From positions 124,001 to 188,000 of the forward strand of contig NZ_JAGKSQ010000002.1 of the NCBI RefSeq assembly GCF_017939705.1: a stretch of DNA of 64,000 bases, written 5' to 3'. Numbering within the stretch: the stretch's first letter is position 1; each line of letters begins with the position of its first letter. The notes under the pieces are model-generated. The model saw only the letters and a program-made list of their open reading frames with translations, ran no database searches and was not told where the DNA came from. The position numbers and the translations under genes were made by a program. This document shows, one piece after another, positions 19,648-28,723 of this stretch. The DNA comes from Halalkalibacter suaedae (lineage in GTDB: Bacteria; Bacillota; Bacilli; Bacillales; Bacillaceae_D).

Positions 19648-20043
19648 TCTTTTCACCTCTCTCTTTGTATTTTAGATTTAGTAAGATTCATGTTTTTTAT
19701 TCAGTTTTTTAACCTAATAGACCATTACTTACCATTGAAAAGGATCAGACGATGATGTAATATCATTTATACGAGCTACATTGTACGTGATGAATACACG
19801 TTTCAACCTTTATTTGTACTAAAGGAGTTTATTATAGAAATAGCCAAATCAGGCCTTCACTATGTAGAGGAAGATTGACCTATTTCTGCAAACACCGACT
19901 TAAGAAGTGGTGGTTTGAAACTCTATTTAAGTAACGGCAAAAGTGGCTTAAAACAAAACAAAGTCAGGTCCAATCGGATCTGACTTTGTTTTTGGTTAGT
20001 TTCTTAAAAGTAACTGTGTTGAACCTATTAGCAAGTAAGTATA
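19648..20043. other. Gene-poor stretch between two small minus-strand genes
   Basis: Apart from the terminator hairpin at 19957-19996 I see no supported gene. The sequence GAAAAGGATCAGAC near 19737 echoes GAAAGGATCAGAC near 19095. An open stretch following AAAGGAG at 19820 has no start codon and an internal stop, so it is not called. Confidence 0.4.
19957..19996. terminator. Strong bidirectional hairpin terminator
   Basis: AACAAAGTCAGGTCC pairs with GGATCTGACTTTGTT around a short loop, with U-rich tails on both strands. On the - strand it follows the 49-codon gene at 20044-20193 by about 50 bases. Confidence 0.85.
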
Positions 20044-20193
20044 TTAACTAGGATCGTGTTCATCAAATACAAGTCTTGTCACTGTTGTTGAGTCTCCTTC
20101 TCGAATTTCTTCTTCTGTTGCGTCTTGACCATAAGAATCTTCTTCATCGATCGTTGGGGCAACTTTTTGATTCGGCTCTGTTTTTTTAGTCAT
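20044..20193 (-). CDS. 49-residue acidic miniprotein
   Basis: Starts at an ATG (complement of 20191-20193) about 6 bases after AGGAGGG. The product begins MTKKTEPNQKVAPTIDEED and is rich in Asp, Glu and Thr, with no hydrophobic segment; it is probably disordered. The ribosome site, codon structure and downstream terminator support it. Similar short acidic proteins are common in Bacillaceae; no family is assigned. Confidence 0.65.
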   Translation of the reverse strand: MTKKTEPNQKVAPTIDEEDSYGQDATEEEIREGDSTTVTRLVFDEHDPS

Positions 20194-20229
20194 CTTTACA
20201 TCCCTCCTGTCTTTATTATGTCTAAAGAA

Positions 20230-20253
20230 TGCGTAATTAAAAATTTTTACGCA
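20230..20253. promoter_or_regulatory. Inverted repeat between divergent genes
   Basis: TGCGTAA at 20230-20236 and TTACGCA at 20247-20253 form a perfect 7-base dyad with an AT-rich centre, in the interval between the miniprotein gene and clpE. It could be an operator; the factor is unknown. Confidence 0.25.
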
Positions 20254-20299
20254 AAATTACTAGTAGAAATCGGATTATTTGAAAAATAAGACTTAATAC

Positions 20300-20328
20300 T
20301 TGAAAAGTCAAAGAAGGTCAAATATAAT
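20300..20328 (+). promoter_or_regulatory. clpE promoter with an embedded CtsR operator
   Basis: TTGAAA (-35, 20300-20305) and TATAAT (-10, 20323-20328) are 17 bases apart. The entire spacer, 20306-20322, is AGTCAAA-GAA-GGTCAAA, a perfect match to the CtsR heptad repeat (A/G)GTCAAANAN(A/G)GTCAAA. CtsR binding would therefore directly block RNA polymerase; heat or proteotoxic stress relieves it. Confidence 0.92.
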
Positions 20329-20439
20329 AGGAAAACATAGAGGGAATATACTTCTATCGTAAATAAAAATCTTTTAAAACTATACAAATCTATAGAATCT
20401 AACGTTATAAGCCAAATAGGCTTTTTCTTTTAATTGATT

Positions 20440-20456
20440 GATCAAATATAGTCAAA
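20440..20456 (+). promoter_or_regulatory. Second CtsR box, in the clpE leader
   Basis: GATCAAA-TAT-AGTCAAA differs from the CtsR consensus at one position and ends 25 bases before the clpE start. Another AGTCAAA/GTCAAA half-site overlaps it. Multiple CtsR sites are known for clpE in Bacillus. Confidence 0.7.
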
Positions 20457-20481
20457 GTCAAACAGAGAGGATTGAAGGTAA

Positions 20482-22620
20482 ATGTTATGTCAAAAATGTC
20501 AAAAAAACGATGCGAATGTAAAAATGAATATAATGATAAATTCTTCAAGGAAACAAGTTTTACTATGTTCGGAGTGCTACGATCAGACGACGAATCAACA
20601 TTCAATGGGATCATTTAATTTCGACGAATTTTTCAAAGGATTTGTACATTCAAAAACAAATCACTCGATAAATGGTATGAACCAGCAAGTAAAAGAAGCT
20701 CCTACTAATGTTGCTGGAGGAGGATTCCTTGATCAGCATGGACGTAACTTATCAGAAGAAGCAAGACAAGGTAGGATCGATGCTGTTATTGGTCGAGACA
20801 AAGAAATTGAGCGTGTAATTGAAGTGTTAAATCGACGTACAAAAAACAATCCTGTCTTAATAGGTGAGGCTGGTGTTGGGAAAACCGCTATTGCTGAAGG
20901 ATTTGCACGTAAAATCGTTGAAGGTGAAGTACCAGCTAAACTTTTAAATAAAGAAGTCTATGTTCTTGATATTAGTTCACTTGTTGCTGGGACGAGCTAC
21001 CGGGGACAGTTTGAAGAAAAAGTGCAGCAATTAGTCAATGAGCTTAAACAACGCGAGAACGTTATTCTTTTTATTGATGAGCTTCATATGGTAGTCGGTG
21101 CTGGCGGTTCGTCTGAAGGATCAATGGATGCTGGGAATATTCTTAAACCAGCATTAGCAAGGGGGGAATTCCAGCTTGTTGGTGCAACGACATTGAAGGA
21201 GTATCGTCTAATTGAAAAAGACCCTGCACTTGAGCGTCGTTTTCAGCCAGTTATTGTGAAAGAGCCAACAACAACAGAAGCATATGAAATTCTTAAAGGC
21301 ATTCGACCAATATATGAAAGTTATCACAATGTAACATACTCTGATGATGTATTAAGAGCGTGCGTCACTTTGTCTGATCGCTATATTCAAGATCGCTACC
21401 TACCAGATAAAGCAATTGACTTATTAGATGAAGCTGGTTCCAAGCTCAATTTAACCCAAGTTGAAGCAGATAAAGGCAAACTTCAAAAGCGTTATGAACA
21501 GATACGTCTTGAAAAGGAACAAGCGACAGCAATTGAAGATTATGAGAAGGCGGCTACTCTTCGTAATGAGGAGATGACAATACTAAAACAAATTGAAGCA
21601 GACAGAATTGAACCTGCTACTGAAGTGACAGTTGAACATATTCAAGACATTATCGAACAAAGCACAGGGGTTCCTGTTAAAAAACTTCAAAAATCTGAAC
21701 AATTAAAGATGAAAGATCTACAAAATCAACTAGCAAATAGGGTAATTGGGCAACCAAAAGCAATTGAAAAAGTAGCTAAAGCGATTCTACGAGCACGTGT
21801 AGGATTGAAACCTAAAAAGCGACCAACAGCGTCATTCCTCTTCATAGGACCAACCGGGACTGGTAAGACAGAATTGACCAAAACACTCGCTACTGAATTA
21901 TTTGGAAGCAAGGACTCAATGATTCGTCTAGATATGAGTGAGTATATGGAAAAGCATTCTGTTTCGAAGTTAATCGGATCACCTCCTGGATATGTTGGTC
22001 ATGAGGAGGCTGGGCAATTAACTGAACAGGTAAGAAGAAATCCGTATTCAATTATTTTGTTAGATGAAATTGAAAAGGCCCATCCAGACGTCTTAAATAT
22101 GTTTTTGCAGATTATGGATGATGGTCGTTTAACGGATAGTCGAGGTAGAGTCGTTCATTTTCATGAGACAGTTATCATTATGACGTCAAATGCTGGAGTG
22201 ACTGACAAGAAGATAGCAGCAATTGGCTTCAATGACAAAGGGAAAACGGTTCTTGCAACGGAGAGTATTTTAGATGGCTTAAGAGATTATTTCAAACCGG
22301 AGTTCTTAAATCGTATTGACTCAATCATTGAATTCGATCATTTAGAAAGAGACGATTTAGTTAAAATTATCGACATTATGCTTGAGGACTTAAAAGTTGC
22401 ATTAGAAGAGCAGGAATTAACAATTGAAATCACGGATTCTGCAAAAGAAAAAATTGCTGAATTAGGCTATCATCAGGCATTTGGAGCACGTCCGTTAAGA
22501 CGAGCTATACAAGAATACGTTGAAGATCAGATTACAGAGCACTTAATTAATAGTGATCAAAAAATCAATCATTTCACCGTAAGTGTTGTAAATGATCAAA
22601 TTACAGTAAATCATAGCTAG
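20482..22620 (+). CDS. clpE: ATP-dependent Clp protease ATPase subunit ClpE
   Basis: 712 residues. The N-terminal zinc finger (C3, C6, C29, C32) is diagnostic for ClpE. Two AAA+ modules follow: Walker A GEAGVGKT (about 129-136) with FIDELH, and GPTGTGKT (about 456-463) with [12 protein letters not shown]; between them is a UVR-like coiled region ([15 protein letters not shown]). ClpE unfolds heat-damaged proteins for ClpP and in B. subtilis also targets CtsR. The promoter is CtsR-controlled and a terminator follows, so it is monocistronic. Confidence 0.97.
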   Translation: MLCQKCQKNDANVKMNIMINSSRKQVLLCSECYDQTTNQHSMGSFNFDEFFKGFVHSKTNHSINGMNQQVKEAPTNVAGGGFLDQHGRNLSEEARQGRIDAVIGRDKEIERVIEVLNRRTKNNPVLIGEAGVGKTAIAEGFARKIVEGEVPAKLLNKEVYVLDISSLVAGTSYRGQFEEKVQQLVNELKQRENVILFIDELHMVVGAGGSSEGSMDAGNILKPALARGEFQLVGATTLKEYRLIEKDPALERRFQPVIVKEPTTTEAYEILKGIRPIYESYHNVTYSDDVLRACVTLSDRYIQDRYLPDKAIDLLDEAGSKLNLTQVEADKGKLQKRYEQIRLEKEQATAIEDYEKAATLRNEEMTILKQIEADRIEPATEVTVEHIQDIIEQSTGVPVKKLQKSEQLKMKDLQNQLANRVIGQPKAIEKVAKAILRARVGLKPKKRPTASFLFIGPTGTGKTELTKTLATELFGSKDSMIRLDMSEYMEKHSVSKLIGSPPGYVGHEEAGQLTEQVRRNPYSIILLDEIEKAHPDVLNMFLQIMDDGRLTDSRGRVVHFHETVIIMTSNAGVTDKKIAAIGFNDKGKTVLATESILDGLRDYFKPEFLNRIDSIIEFDHLERDDLVKIIDIMLEDLKVALEEQELTIEITDSAKEKIAELGYHQAFGARPLRRAIQEYVEDQITEHLINSDQKINHFTVSVVNDQITVNHS

Positions 22621-22652
22621 AAAAAGCGGAGCCTCGGTTCTGCTTTTTCTTT
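22621..22652 (+). terminator. Terminator after clpE
   Basis: AAAAAGCGGA and TTCTGCTTTTT form a stem (one G-U pair) followed by CTTTTT, beginning right after the stop codon. Confidence 0.8.
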
Positions 22653-22743
22653 TTAGAATGATATGATGATAATTGCTCATTTACTGTTTATAGTGTACCC
22701 TTTTTAAGTGACAAACTAATGGAATCATTTGCTGGAGGAATAC

Positions 22744-23574
22744 ATGCGTATTTTTAGAATTTTAAATAATAATGCAGTTGTCGTGATTGATGGACCGCAA
22801 GAAAAGATTGTGATGGGCAATGGGATTGCCTTTCAAAAAAGAAAAAATGATATCATACCAAAAGATAAAATAGAAAAAATCTTTCTATTACACGAACAAT
22901 CATCTGAAAAGTTCCAACAATTACTGACAACTCTACCAGAAAAACATATTGAACTTGCTGAGAAGATCATTAGCTATGCAGAAGGGTACTTAGAGGAACC
23001 GTTACACGATCATATCCACATTGCTTTAACAGACCATCTCTCCTTTGCAATAGAGCGTATTGAGCAAGGTATACCAATTCAAAATAAGCTAACAAATGAA
23101 ATTAAACTCCTATATAAAAAGGAATTTGAAGTAGGGCTTTGGGCAAGAGAGGCTATCAAGAAAGAACTAGCTGTTGATATTCCTTTTGATGAAGTCGCAC
23201 ATATTGCTCTGCATATTCATACTGCAAAATTAGGCGGGCACTCAATGGGGGAATCGTTAGAAAAGGCGACAATTTTAAGAGATTTCATTGAACAGATTGA
23301 AAAGATAATGAATATCAAGATTGAAGAAACAAGTATTAATTATCAAAGATTAGTGACTCATTTACGCTTTGCACTTAATAGGATGGAGCAAGGTAACGAT
23401 TTCGAGCCAATTGATCCGGATATGTATGAATTAATTAAGAATAAGTATGAGTTAGCTTATAATTGTGCGAGTGAGGTTGCTTCTTACTTAAGGGAAGAGT
23501 ATGGTCTTACATTTCCGCCCTCTGAAATAGCCTATATCTCACTTCATATTCAAAGATTAGTTAAGGAAAAATAG
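22744..23574 (+). CDS. sacT: BglG/SacT-family transcription antiterminator
   Basis: 276 residues: an N-terminal RNA-binding CAT domain (MRIFRILNNNAVVVID...MGNGIAFQKRKND, about 1-55) and two PRD regulatory domains with the conserved histidines in LHDHIHIALTDHLSFA (about 94), HIALHIHTA (about 158), LVTHLRFALNR (about 207) and AYISLHIQRL (about 266). Such proteins bind a RAT RNA site and prevent termination when sugar is present, under PTS phosphorylation. ATG 22744 follows TGGAGG. A RAT/terminator and the sucrose PTS gene lie directly downstream, which identifies sucrose as the inducer. Confidence 0.93.
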   Translation: MRIFRILNNNAVVVIDGPQEKIVMGNGIAFQKRKNDIIPKDKIEKIFLLHEQSSEKFQQLLTTLPEKHIELAEKIISYAEGYLEEPLHDHIHIALTDHLSFAIERIEQGIPIQNKLTNEIKLLYKKEFEVGLWAREAIKKELAVDIPFDEVAHIALHIHTAKLGGHSMGESLEKATILRDFIEQIEKIMNIKIEETSINYQRLVTHLRFALNRMEQGNDFEPIDPDMYELIKNKYELAYNCASEVASYLREEYGLTFPPSEIAYISLHIQRLVKEK

Positions 23575-23584
23575 ATTATTTCTA

Positions 23585-23613
23585 TTGACGATACCGTTTT
23601 CATTGTGTAATAT
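23585..23613 (+). promoter_or_regulatory. Promoter of the sacP operon
   Basis: TTGACG (23585-23590) and TAATAT (23608-23613) with a 17-base spacer, 24 bases upstream of the RAT sequence. It lies just after the sacT stop, giving the structural genes their own antiterminated promoter. Confidence 0.7.
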
Positions 23614-23636
23614 ACAAATTAACAAATTTAATATTG

Positions 23637-23668
23637 TAGGATTGTAACTGGTAATGCAGGCAAGACCT
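23637..23668 (+). promoter_or_regulatory. RAT (ribonucleic antiterminator) site
   Basis: GGATTGTAACTGGTAATGCA followed by GGCAAGACC matches the RAT sequence of the B. subtilis sacPA/sacB leaders. Its 3' end overlaps the 5' arm of the terminator starting at 23662, so binding of the antiterminator would exclude terminator folding. Confidence 0.92.
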
Positions 23669-23746
23669 AAAATGTATAAGGCGACATAGGTAGTTCGTTT
23701 TGAACTACCTATGTGTACTTTATATATTTTAGGTCTTTTTTTATAT
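23662..23746 (+). terminator. Conditional terminator of the sac operon (nested hairpin)
   Basis: An 18-base-pair outer stem (23662-23679 with 23720-23737) carries a second perfect 12-base-pair stem inside (23685-23696 CATAGGTAGTTC with 23702-23713), followed by T7. The outer arm overlaps the RAT site. Confidence 0.92.
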
Positions 23747-23767
23747 TTTTAAATAGGGGGATATACG

Positions 23768-25141
23768 ATGAATCATCAAGAAATAGCGGAAAGGCTTGTC
23801 GAACTATTAGGTGGAAAAGATAATATTGTAAGTGCAACACATTGTGCAACTCGGCTTCGTCTCGTTATTGAGGACGAAGGGCAGATTAACAAAGAGGAAA
23901 TAGAAGAGTTGGATGGAGTAAAAGGAGCCTTTTCTAGCTCTGGACAATTCCAGGTTATTTTCGGTACAGGTACAGTAAATAAGGTGTTCGCTAAATTCGG
24001 ACCACTTGTTGGAGTGACATCTGACGAGGAACCGAAATCAACTACCTCCCATAATGAGGTAGCGAAAAGAAAGATGAACCCATTTGCTAGATTTGCTAGA
24101 ACTCTTTCAAATATATTTGTTCCAATTATTCCAGCGATTGTTGCAGCTGGTATGCTAATGGGACTACTCGGAATGATGAAAACGTATAATTGGGTTGATG
24201 CAGATAGTGGGTTATTTATTCTGTTAGACATGTTTTCTTCAGCTTCCTTTATCATTCTGCCAATCTTAATTGGCTTTAGTGCAGCAAAAGAATTTGGCGG
24301 GAATTCCTACCTAGGAGCTGTAATTGGTGGGATCATGACACATCCAGCCTTGTTAAATCCGTGGGGTCTGAGCGATGCTCAACCTGAGACTCTTGATTTT
24401 CTTGGGTTTGGTGTAGAGATGCTAGGATATCAGGGAACAGTTATCCCAGTATTATTAACGGTTTACCTTATGGCGAAGATTGAAAAGGGATTACGTAAAA
24501 TCGTACCAAATGTCGTTGATTTATTATTAACTCCTTTTTTAACGGTGATTTTTACAGGGTTTATCGCAATGCTTGTTGTCGGTCCATTAGGTCGCATTCT
24601 TGGTAATGGAATTACAACCGTTTTAGATGTAGTTTATAGTACTGCCGGACCTGTTGCTGGTCTATTATTTGGAGGGCTCTATTCAACGATCGTATTAACA
24701 GGTGTTCATCATAGTTTCCATGCAATAGAAGCAGAGGTTCTCCTTGCTGCTGGTGGAAACTACTTACTTCCAATATGGGCAATGGCGAATGTCGCACAAG
24801 GTGGTGCCACTCTAGCTGTATTTTTCAAAACGAAAAATAAGAAAATTAAGGGAATTGCCCTTCCTGCGTCAGTTTCTGCATTCTTAGGAATTACAGAACC
24901 AGCGATTTTCGGTGTAAACTTAAGATATCGTCGTCCTTTCATTGGGGCTGCCATTGGTGGGGCTCTTGGTGGAGCATATGTTGTCTTTACACAAGTGATG
25001 GCGAACGGGATTGGTTTAACGGGAATTCCTATGTTTGCGATCGCTCAAGATCCGCTTAACTATGGGATTGGATTCTTGATTGCCTTAGCGGGTGCTTTTG
25101 TTGCAACATTGTTACTTGGATGGAAAGAAGAAACGAAATAG
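23768..25141 (+). CDS. sacP: PTS sucrose-specific EIIBC component
   Basis: 457 residues. The N-terminal EIIB domain has the phosphocysteine motif ATHCATRLRL (Cys about 26); a long EIIC domain with about ten membrane segments follows from residue 105 and includes LTGVHHSFHAIEAE and GITEPAIFGVNLRYRRPF, typical of the sucrose/glucoside family. There is no EIIA domain, so phosphate must come from an EIIA elsewhere, as for B. subtilis SacP. It imports sucrose as sucrose-6-phosphate. ATG follows AGGGGG. It heads the sacP-kinase-sacA operon. Confidence 0.95.
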   Translation: MNHQEIAERLVELLGGKDNIVSATHCATRLRLVIEDEGQINKEEIEELDGVKGAFSSSGQFQVIFGTGTVNKVFAKFGPLVGVTSDEEPKSTTSHNEVAKRKMNPFARFARTLSNIFVPIIPAIVAAGMLMGLLGMMKTYNWVDADSGLFILLDMFSSASFIILPILIGFSAAKEFGGNSYLGAVIGGIMTHPALLNPWGLSDAQPETLDFLGFGVEMLGYQGTVIPVLLTVYLMAKIEKGLRKIVPNVVDLLLTPFLTVIFTGFIAMLVVGPLGRILGNGITTVLDVVYSTAGPVAGLLFGGLYSTIVLTGVHHSFHAIEAEVLLAAGGNYLLPIWAMANVAQGGATLAVFFKTKNKKIKGIALPASVSAFLGITEPAIFGVNLRYRRPFIGAAIGGALGGAYVVFTQVMANGIGLTGIPMFAIAQDPLNYGIGFLIALAGAFVATLLLGWKEETK

Positions 25142-25155
25142 TATTTTAAAAAAGC

Positions 25156-25203
25156 AATCCTTATTAGTGTATTAATTGCTAATAAGGATTTGTTCGTTAT
25201 TTT
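25156..25203 (+). terminator. Hairpin between sacP and fructokinase genes
   Basis: AATCCTTATTAG at 25156-25167 pairs perfectly with CTAATAAGGATT at 25179-25190, followed by a T-rich but interrupted tail. It may be a partial terminator or processing/stability hairpin that lowers expression of the downstream genes relative to the permease. Confidence 0.6.
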
Positions 25204-25249
25204 CAGCAGGAAGTATCCTTGTATTTAAGAGAGTTAGGGAGGAATATAT

Positions 25250-26215
25250 ATGAAAAATGGAATTATTTCTTTAGGTGAAGCACTGATCGATTTTATCCCA
25301 ATGGATGAAACAAATCAAACCTATCAAAAAAGTCCAGGCGGAGCCCCAGCAAATGTGGCAGTTGGCGTTTCACGCTTAGGAGTGAATTCATCATTTATCG
25401 GTAAAGTTGGGGATGATTTGCTTGGGAAATTCTTGAAAGAAACGCTCAATCAGTATCAGGTTAAAACGAAGCAGATGAGCTTTTCAAAAGACATTCGTAC
25501 AGGCGTGGTTTTTGTTACTAACGGAGAAGAAGGGGAACGAAGCTTTGACTTTTACATTAATCCGAGTGCTGATCGTTTTTTCGAAGCAAATGAGATTGAT
25601 GTTGATCATCTAACGGGCCATAAAATATTACATTTTGGGTCTATTTCATTAATTAGTAGTCCAACAAAAGAGGCTACTCAATTTGCTGTAAAATTAGCTA
25701 AAGAAAATGGAATGCTAATATCGTATGATCCTAACCTGCGTTTAAGTCTATGGGAATCGGAAGAACATGCTCGCCAGACAATTAAATCTATGCTTAGCGA
25801 AGCTGATATTCTAAAAATTTCTGAAGAAGAGCTTGAGTTTATTACAGGAGAAAAAGATATACAAAAAGGAATGGATCAATTAGCTGATTATCAGATTTCA
25901 CTAGTTCTAGTCACACTTGGTGCAGATGGGAGCTATGTAGTTACAGATAATGGTCATCATCATGTTTCAGCGATGAAGGTAAACGCAGTTGACACGACTG
26001 GGGCAGGAGATGCCTTTGTTTCTGGAATATTGTATTCAGTTCATCAGTATGAAGGTGACATCAAAACACTACCTCTTGAAAAGGCTGTAGAGATGGCTCA
26101 ATTTGCTTCGGTGTCAGGTGCTCTTGCGGCATCTACAAAAGGAGCGATGACAGCTCTTCCTACACTAGATGAAGTAAAGCAGCTTCAGAAAAAGGGTGAA
26201 GATCATGTCAACTGA
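25250..26215 (+). CDS. Fructokinase, PfkB family
   Basis: 321 residues with the PfkB N-terminal signature SPGGAPANVAVGVSRLG (about 29-45), the sugar-binding GKVGDD and the catalytic anion-hole DTTGAGDAFVSGILYS (Asp base about 251). It phosphorylates the fructose released by SacA. The start follows AGGGAGG. It overlaps sacA by 11 bases, so translation is coupled; the gene corresponds in role to scrK/sacK. Confidence 0.93.
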   Translation: MKNGIISLGEALIDFIPMDETNQTYQKSPGGAPANVAVGVSRLGVNSSFIGKVGDDLLGKFLKETLNQYQVKTKQMSFSKDIRTGVVFVTNGEEGERSFDFYINPSADRFFEANEIDVDHLTGHKILHFGSISLISSPTKEATQFAVKLAKENGMLISYDPNLRLSLWESEEHARQTIKSMLSEADILKISEEELEFITGEKDIQKGMDQLADYQISLVLVTLGADGSYVVTDNGHHHVSAMKVNAVDTTGAGDAFVSGILYSVHQYEGDIKTLPLEKAVEMAQFASVSGALAASTKGAMTALPTLDEVKQLQKKGEDHVN

Positions 26216-27662
26216 TGGCCACTTACGCAGTGAGGTATATAAGATTGTTACTAAGACAAATGACGTAATAAGTGAAGATCCTTATCGCCTTAGCTACCAT
26301 CTGATGCCACCTGTAGGATTATTAAATGATCCGAATGGATTTATTCAATATAAAGGTGTCTATCATCTTTTTTATCAATGGATGCCATTTAAAACCGGAC
26401 ATGGTGCTAAATTTTGGGGACATTACTCTTCAACTGATCTTGTACATTGGAAACATGAAGAGATCGCTTTAACTCCTTCTGAATGGTATGAAAAAAATGG
26501 GTGCTATTCAGGTAGTGCAATTGAAAGCAATGGGGAGATGTACGTTTTTTACACTGGAAATGTCAAGGATGAGCAAGGAAACCGTGAAACCTACCAATGC
26601 TTGGCGGTATCAAAGGACGGATTCCATTTTGAAAAAAAAGGTCCTGTCGTTGAATTACCAGCTGAATATACAGCACATTTTCGAGATCCAAAGGTATGGA
26701 AACAAGATGATCATTACTTTATGGTCGTTGGTGCACAAACTACTGATATCAAGGGTGCAGTTGCACTTCTGAGGTCAAATGATATGTTGACATGGAATCA
26801 TCTTGGTGTGATAGCAGGTGGTGGAGAGGGACTATTAGCTGATTTTGGTTATATGTTTGAATGCCCAGACTTGTTTCATCTACAAGGGAAAGACGTCTTG
26901 ATTTTCTCGCCGCAGGGACTAGAAGCCACAGGGCTAAACTATCAAAATGTGTATCAGTCAGGTTACGTAATGGGTCACTTTAATTCTCAAGAAGGCTCAT
27001 ATAATCATGGTCCGTTTCAAGAGTTAGACCGTGGTTTCGACTTTTATGCACCACAGACAACCACTGATGAGAAAGGTCGGCGAATTCTATTTGCGTGGAT
27101 GAGTGTGCCAGATCAAAATGAACAAGAACACCCGACCATTAAGTATCATTGGTTGCATAATATGACGCTTCCACGAGAGCTAAAAGTGATAAATAATAAG
27201 GTGTTTCAAGTTCCAGTTAAAGAACTCGAGCAGCTTCGAGTAGGAGAGGTCTTCGAACATGATGTCAAGTTAAATGCTGAGAATCGAGAGTTTGAAGAGG
27301 TGAACGGAAAGACAATTGAAATCGTCCTAGAAAAGATAGATGTGAGCTCTGGATTTTTTAGTATGTCAGTTGGTGAGGCTGCAAAGATAATCTATTCTCC
27401 AAAGCAAGGACTGTTTACATTAGAACGTCAAAGCTATGTTGACGGCGTCACGGAGATCCGTCAATGTTTGTTAAACCATCTAGATTCGATGAGGATTTAT
27501 CTAGATACTTCTTCTATTGAAATCTTTATAAACGGCGGAGAAGAAACATTTACGGCACGTTTTTATCCTGTTCCTTCAAATAACTCCGTTCGATTTTCTT
27601 CATCTGAGAAAAGCACTTTTATGATAAAGAAATGGAAATTAGCCGATAATTTAGTTTGTTAG
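26205..27662 (+). CDS. sacA: Sucrose-6-phosphate hydrolase (GH32)
   Basis: 485 residues. GH32 motifs: GLLNDPNG with the nucleophile Asp (about 42), the transition-state-stabilising HFRDPKV (about residue 161-167) and the acid/base Glu in FECPDLF (about 220). A C-terminal beta-sandwich is present. It hydrolyses sucrose-6-phosphate to glucose-6-phosphate and fructose in the cytoplasm; no signal peptide. ATG 26205 with AAAGGG upstream is preferred to GTG 26196. Confidence 0.95.
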   Translation: MSTDGHLRSEVYKIVTKTNDVISEDPYRLSYHLMPPVGLLNDPNGFIQYKGVYHLFYQWMPFKTGHGAKFWGHYSSTDLVHWKHEEIALTPSEWYEKNGCYSGSAIESNGEMYVFYTGNVKDEQGNRETYQCLAVSKDGFHFEKKGPVVELPAEYTAHFRDPKVWKQDDHYFMVVGAQTTDIKGAVALLRSNDMLTWNHLGVIAGGGEGLLADFGYMFECPDLFHLQGKDVLIFSPQGLEATGLNYQNVYQSGYVMGHFNSQEGSYNHGPFQELDRGFDFYAPQTTTDEKGRRILFAWMSVPDQNEQEHPTIKYHWLHNMTLPRELKVINNKVFQVPVKELEQLRVGEVFEHDVKLNAENREFEEVNGKTIEIVLEKIDVSSGFFSMSVGEAAKIIYSPKQGLFTLERQSYVDGVTEIRQCLLNHLDSMRIYLDTSSIEIFINGGEETFTARFYPVPSNNSVRFSSSEKSTFMIKKWKLADNLVC

Positions 27663-27668
27663 TAATTC

Positions 27669-27704
27669 AAGCCAGTTGATCTTAAACGATTAACTGGCTT
27701 TTTG
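27669..27704 (+). terminator. Terminator after sacA
   Basis: AAGCCAGTTGATC pairs with GATTAACTGGCTT and is followed by TTTTG. It closes the sucrose operon. Confidence 0.85.
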
Positions 27705-27790
27705 AAATTATTTAGGGGAAAATGGTTAAAACCTCCATTCCTGATTAGAAAATAATGATAATATAGACTTAGATGAAAGGAGCTAAAAAG

Positions 27791-28708
27791 ATGAAAAAGA
27801 TTACACTTGGAACAAGTAATGTAGAAGCTGGAGAAATAGCACTTGGTTGCATGAGAATGGACAAGCTTTCAAAAACAGAGGCAGCTAAAGTGATAGAAAA
27901 TGCATTAGAAGTTGGAGTCGATTTATTCGATCATGCAGATATTTACGGGAAAGGCATGTCTGAAGAAGTATTTGCAGATGCATTAGAGTTCGTTTCTGCA
28001 AGTCGTGATCAATTGATTCTGCAAACAAAATGCGGAATACGTAATGGTTTTTTTGATTTCTCGAAAGAACATATTATTGATTCTGTTGAGGGAAGTTTAC
28101 GACGTCTTAAAACGGACTATATAGATATTCTGTTATTACATCGTCCGGATGCTTTAATGGAGCCAGAAGAGGTTGCTGAAGCATTTACTAAATTAAAGAA
28201 AAGTGGCAAGGTTCAATATTTTGGTGTGAGCAATCAGAATCCGATGCAAATAGAACGGTTGAAAAAGTATCTAGATCAAGATCTTATTATTAATCAATTA
28301 CAATTAAGTCTAATGCATACACCGATGATAGATGCTGGTTTCAATGTAAATATGGCGAATGCTCCTGCAATTGTTCGTGATAGTAATATTCTCGATTATA
28401 GCCAATTACATCAAATGACGGTTCAAGCATGGTCACCATTTCAGTACGGCATGATAGAGGGCGTCTTTATCGGAAACGAGCAATATCCTGAAGTGAACGT
28501 GAAATTAACGGAGATTGCTGAAAAGAAAGGTGTAAGTGAGTCTGCCATTGCAATTGCTTGGATCTTACGCCACCCTGCAAGAATGCAACCGGTCGTCGGT
28601 TCAATGAACCCAGATCGCCTCAAAGAAATCGCAAAGGCATCAAATGTTAAATTAACAAGAGAAGAGTGGTATGAGCTGTATCGTGCTGCTGGCAATAAAT
28701 TACCGTAA
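27791..28708 (+). CDS. Aldo/keto reductase
   Basis: 305 residues with the AKR barrel pattern: LGCMRMD at strand 1, catalytic Asp and Tyr in FDHADIYGKG, Lys in LQTKCGI, His in LLLHRPDAL, and a C-terminal NADPH-binding GSMNPDRLKEIAKA. It resembles the YcsN/YdhF group. ATG 27791 follows AAAGGAG; an earlier ATG at 27773 lies before that site. The next gene starts 15 bases later, so the two are an operon. Substrate is unknown. Confidence 0.9.
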   Translation: MKKITLGTSNVEAGEIALGCMRMDKLSKTEAAKVIENALEVGVDLFDHADIYGKGMSEEVFADALEFVSASRDQLILQTKCGIRNGFFDFSKEHIIDSVEGSLRRLKTDYIDILLLHRPDALMEPEEVAEAFTKLKKSGKVQYFGVSNQNPMQIERLKKYLDQDLIINQLQLSLMHTPMIDAGFNVNMANAPAIVRDSNILDYSQLHQMTVQAWSPFQYGMIEGVFIGNEQYPEVNVKLTEIAEKKGVSESAIAIAWILRHPARMQPVVGSMNPDRLKEIAKASNVKLTREEWYELYRAAGNKLP

Positions 28709-28723
28709 AGTAGGGGATGGCGA

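Noticed and set aside
19820-19985. Possible small gene after AAAGGAG at 19820
   Set aside because: No start codon at proper spacing, an internal TGA and an ending inside a terminator hairpin.
23776-24255. 159-codon antisense frame inside sacP
   Set aside because: No ribosome site; the frame is a reverse shadow of a hydrophobic coding sequence, and the + strand gene is unambiguous.
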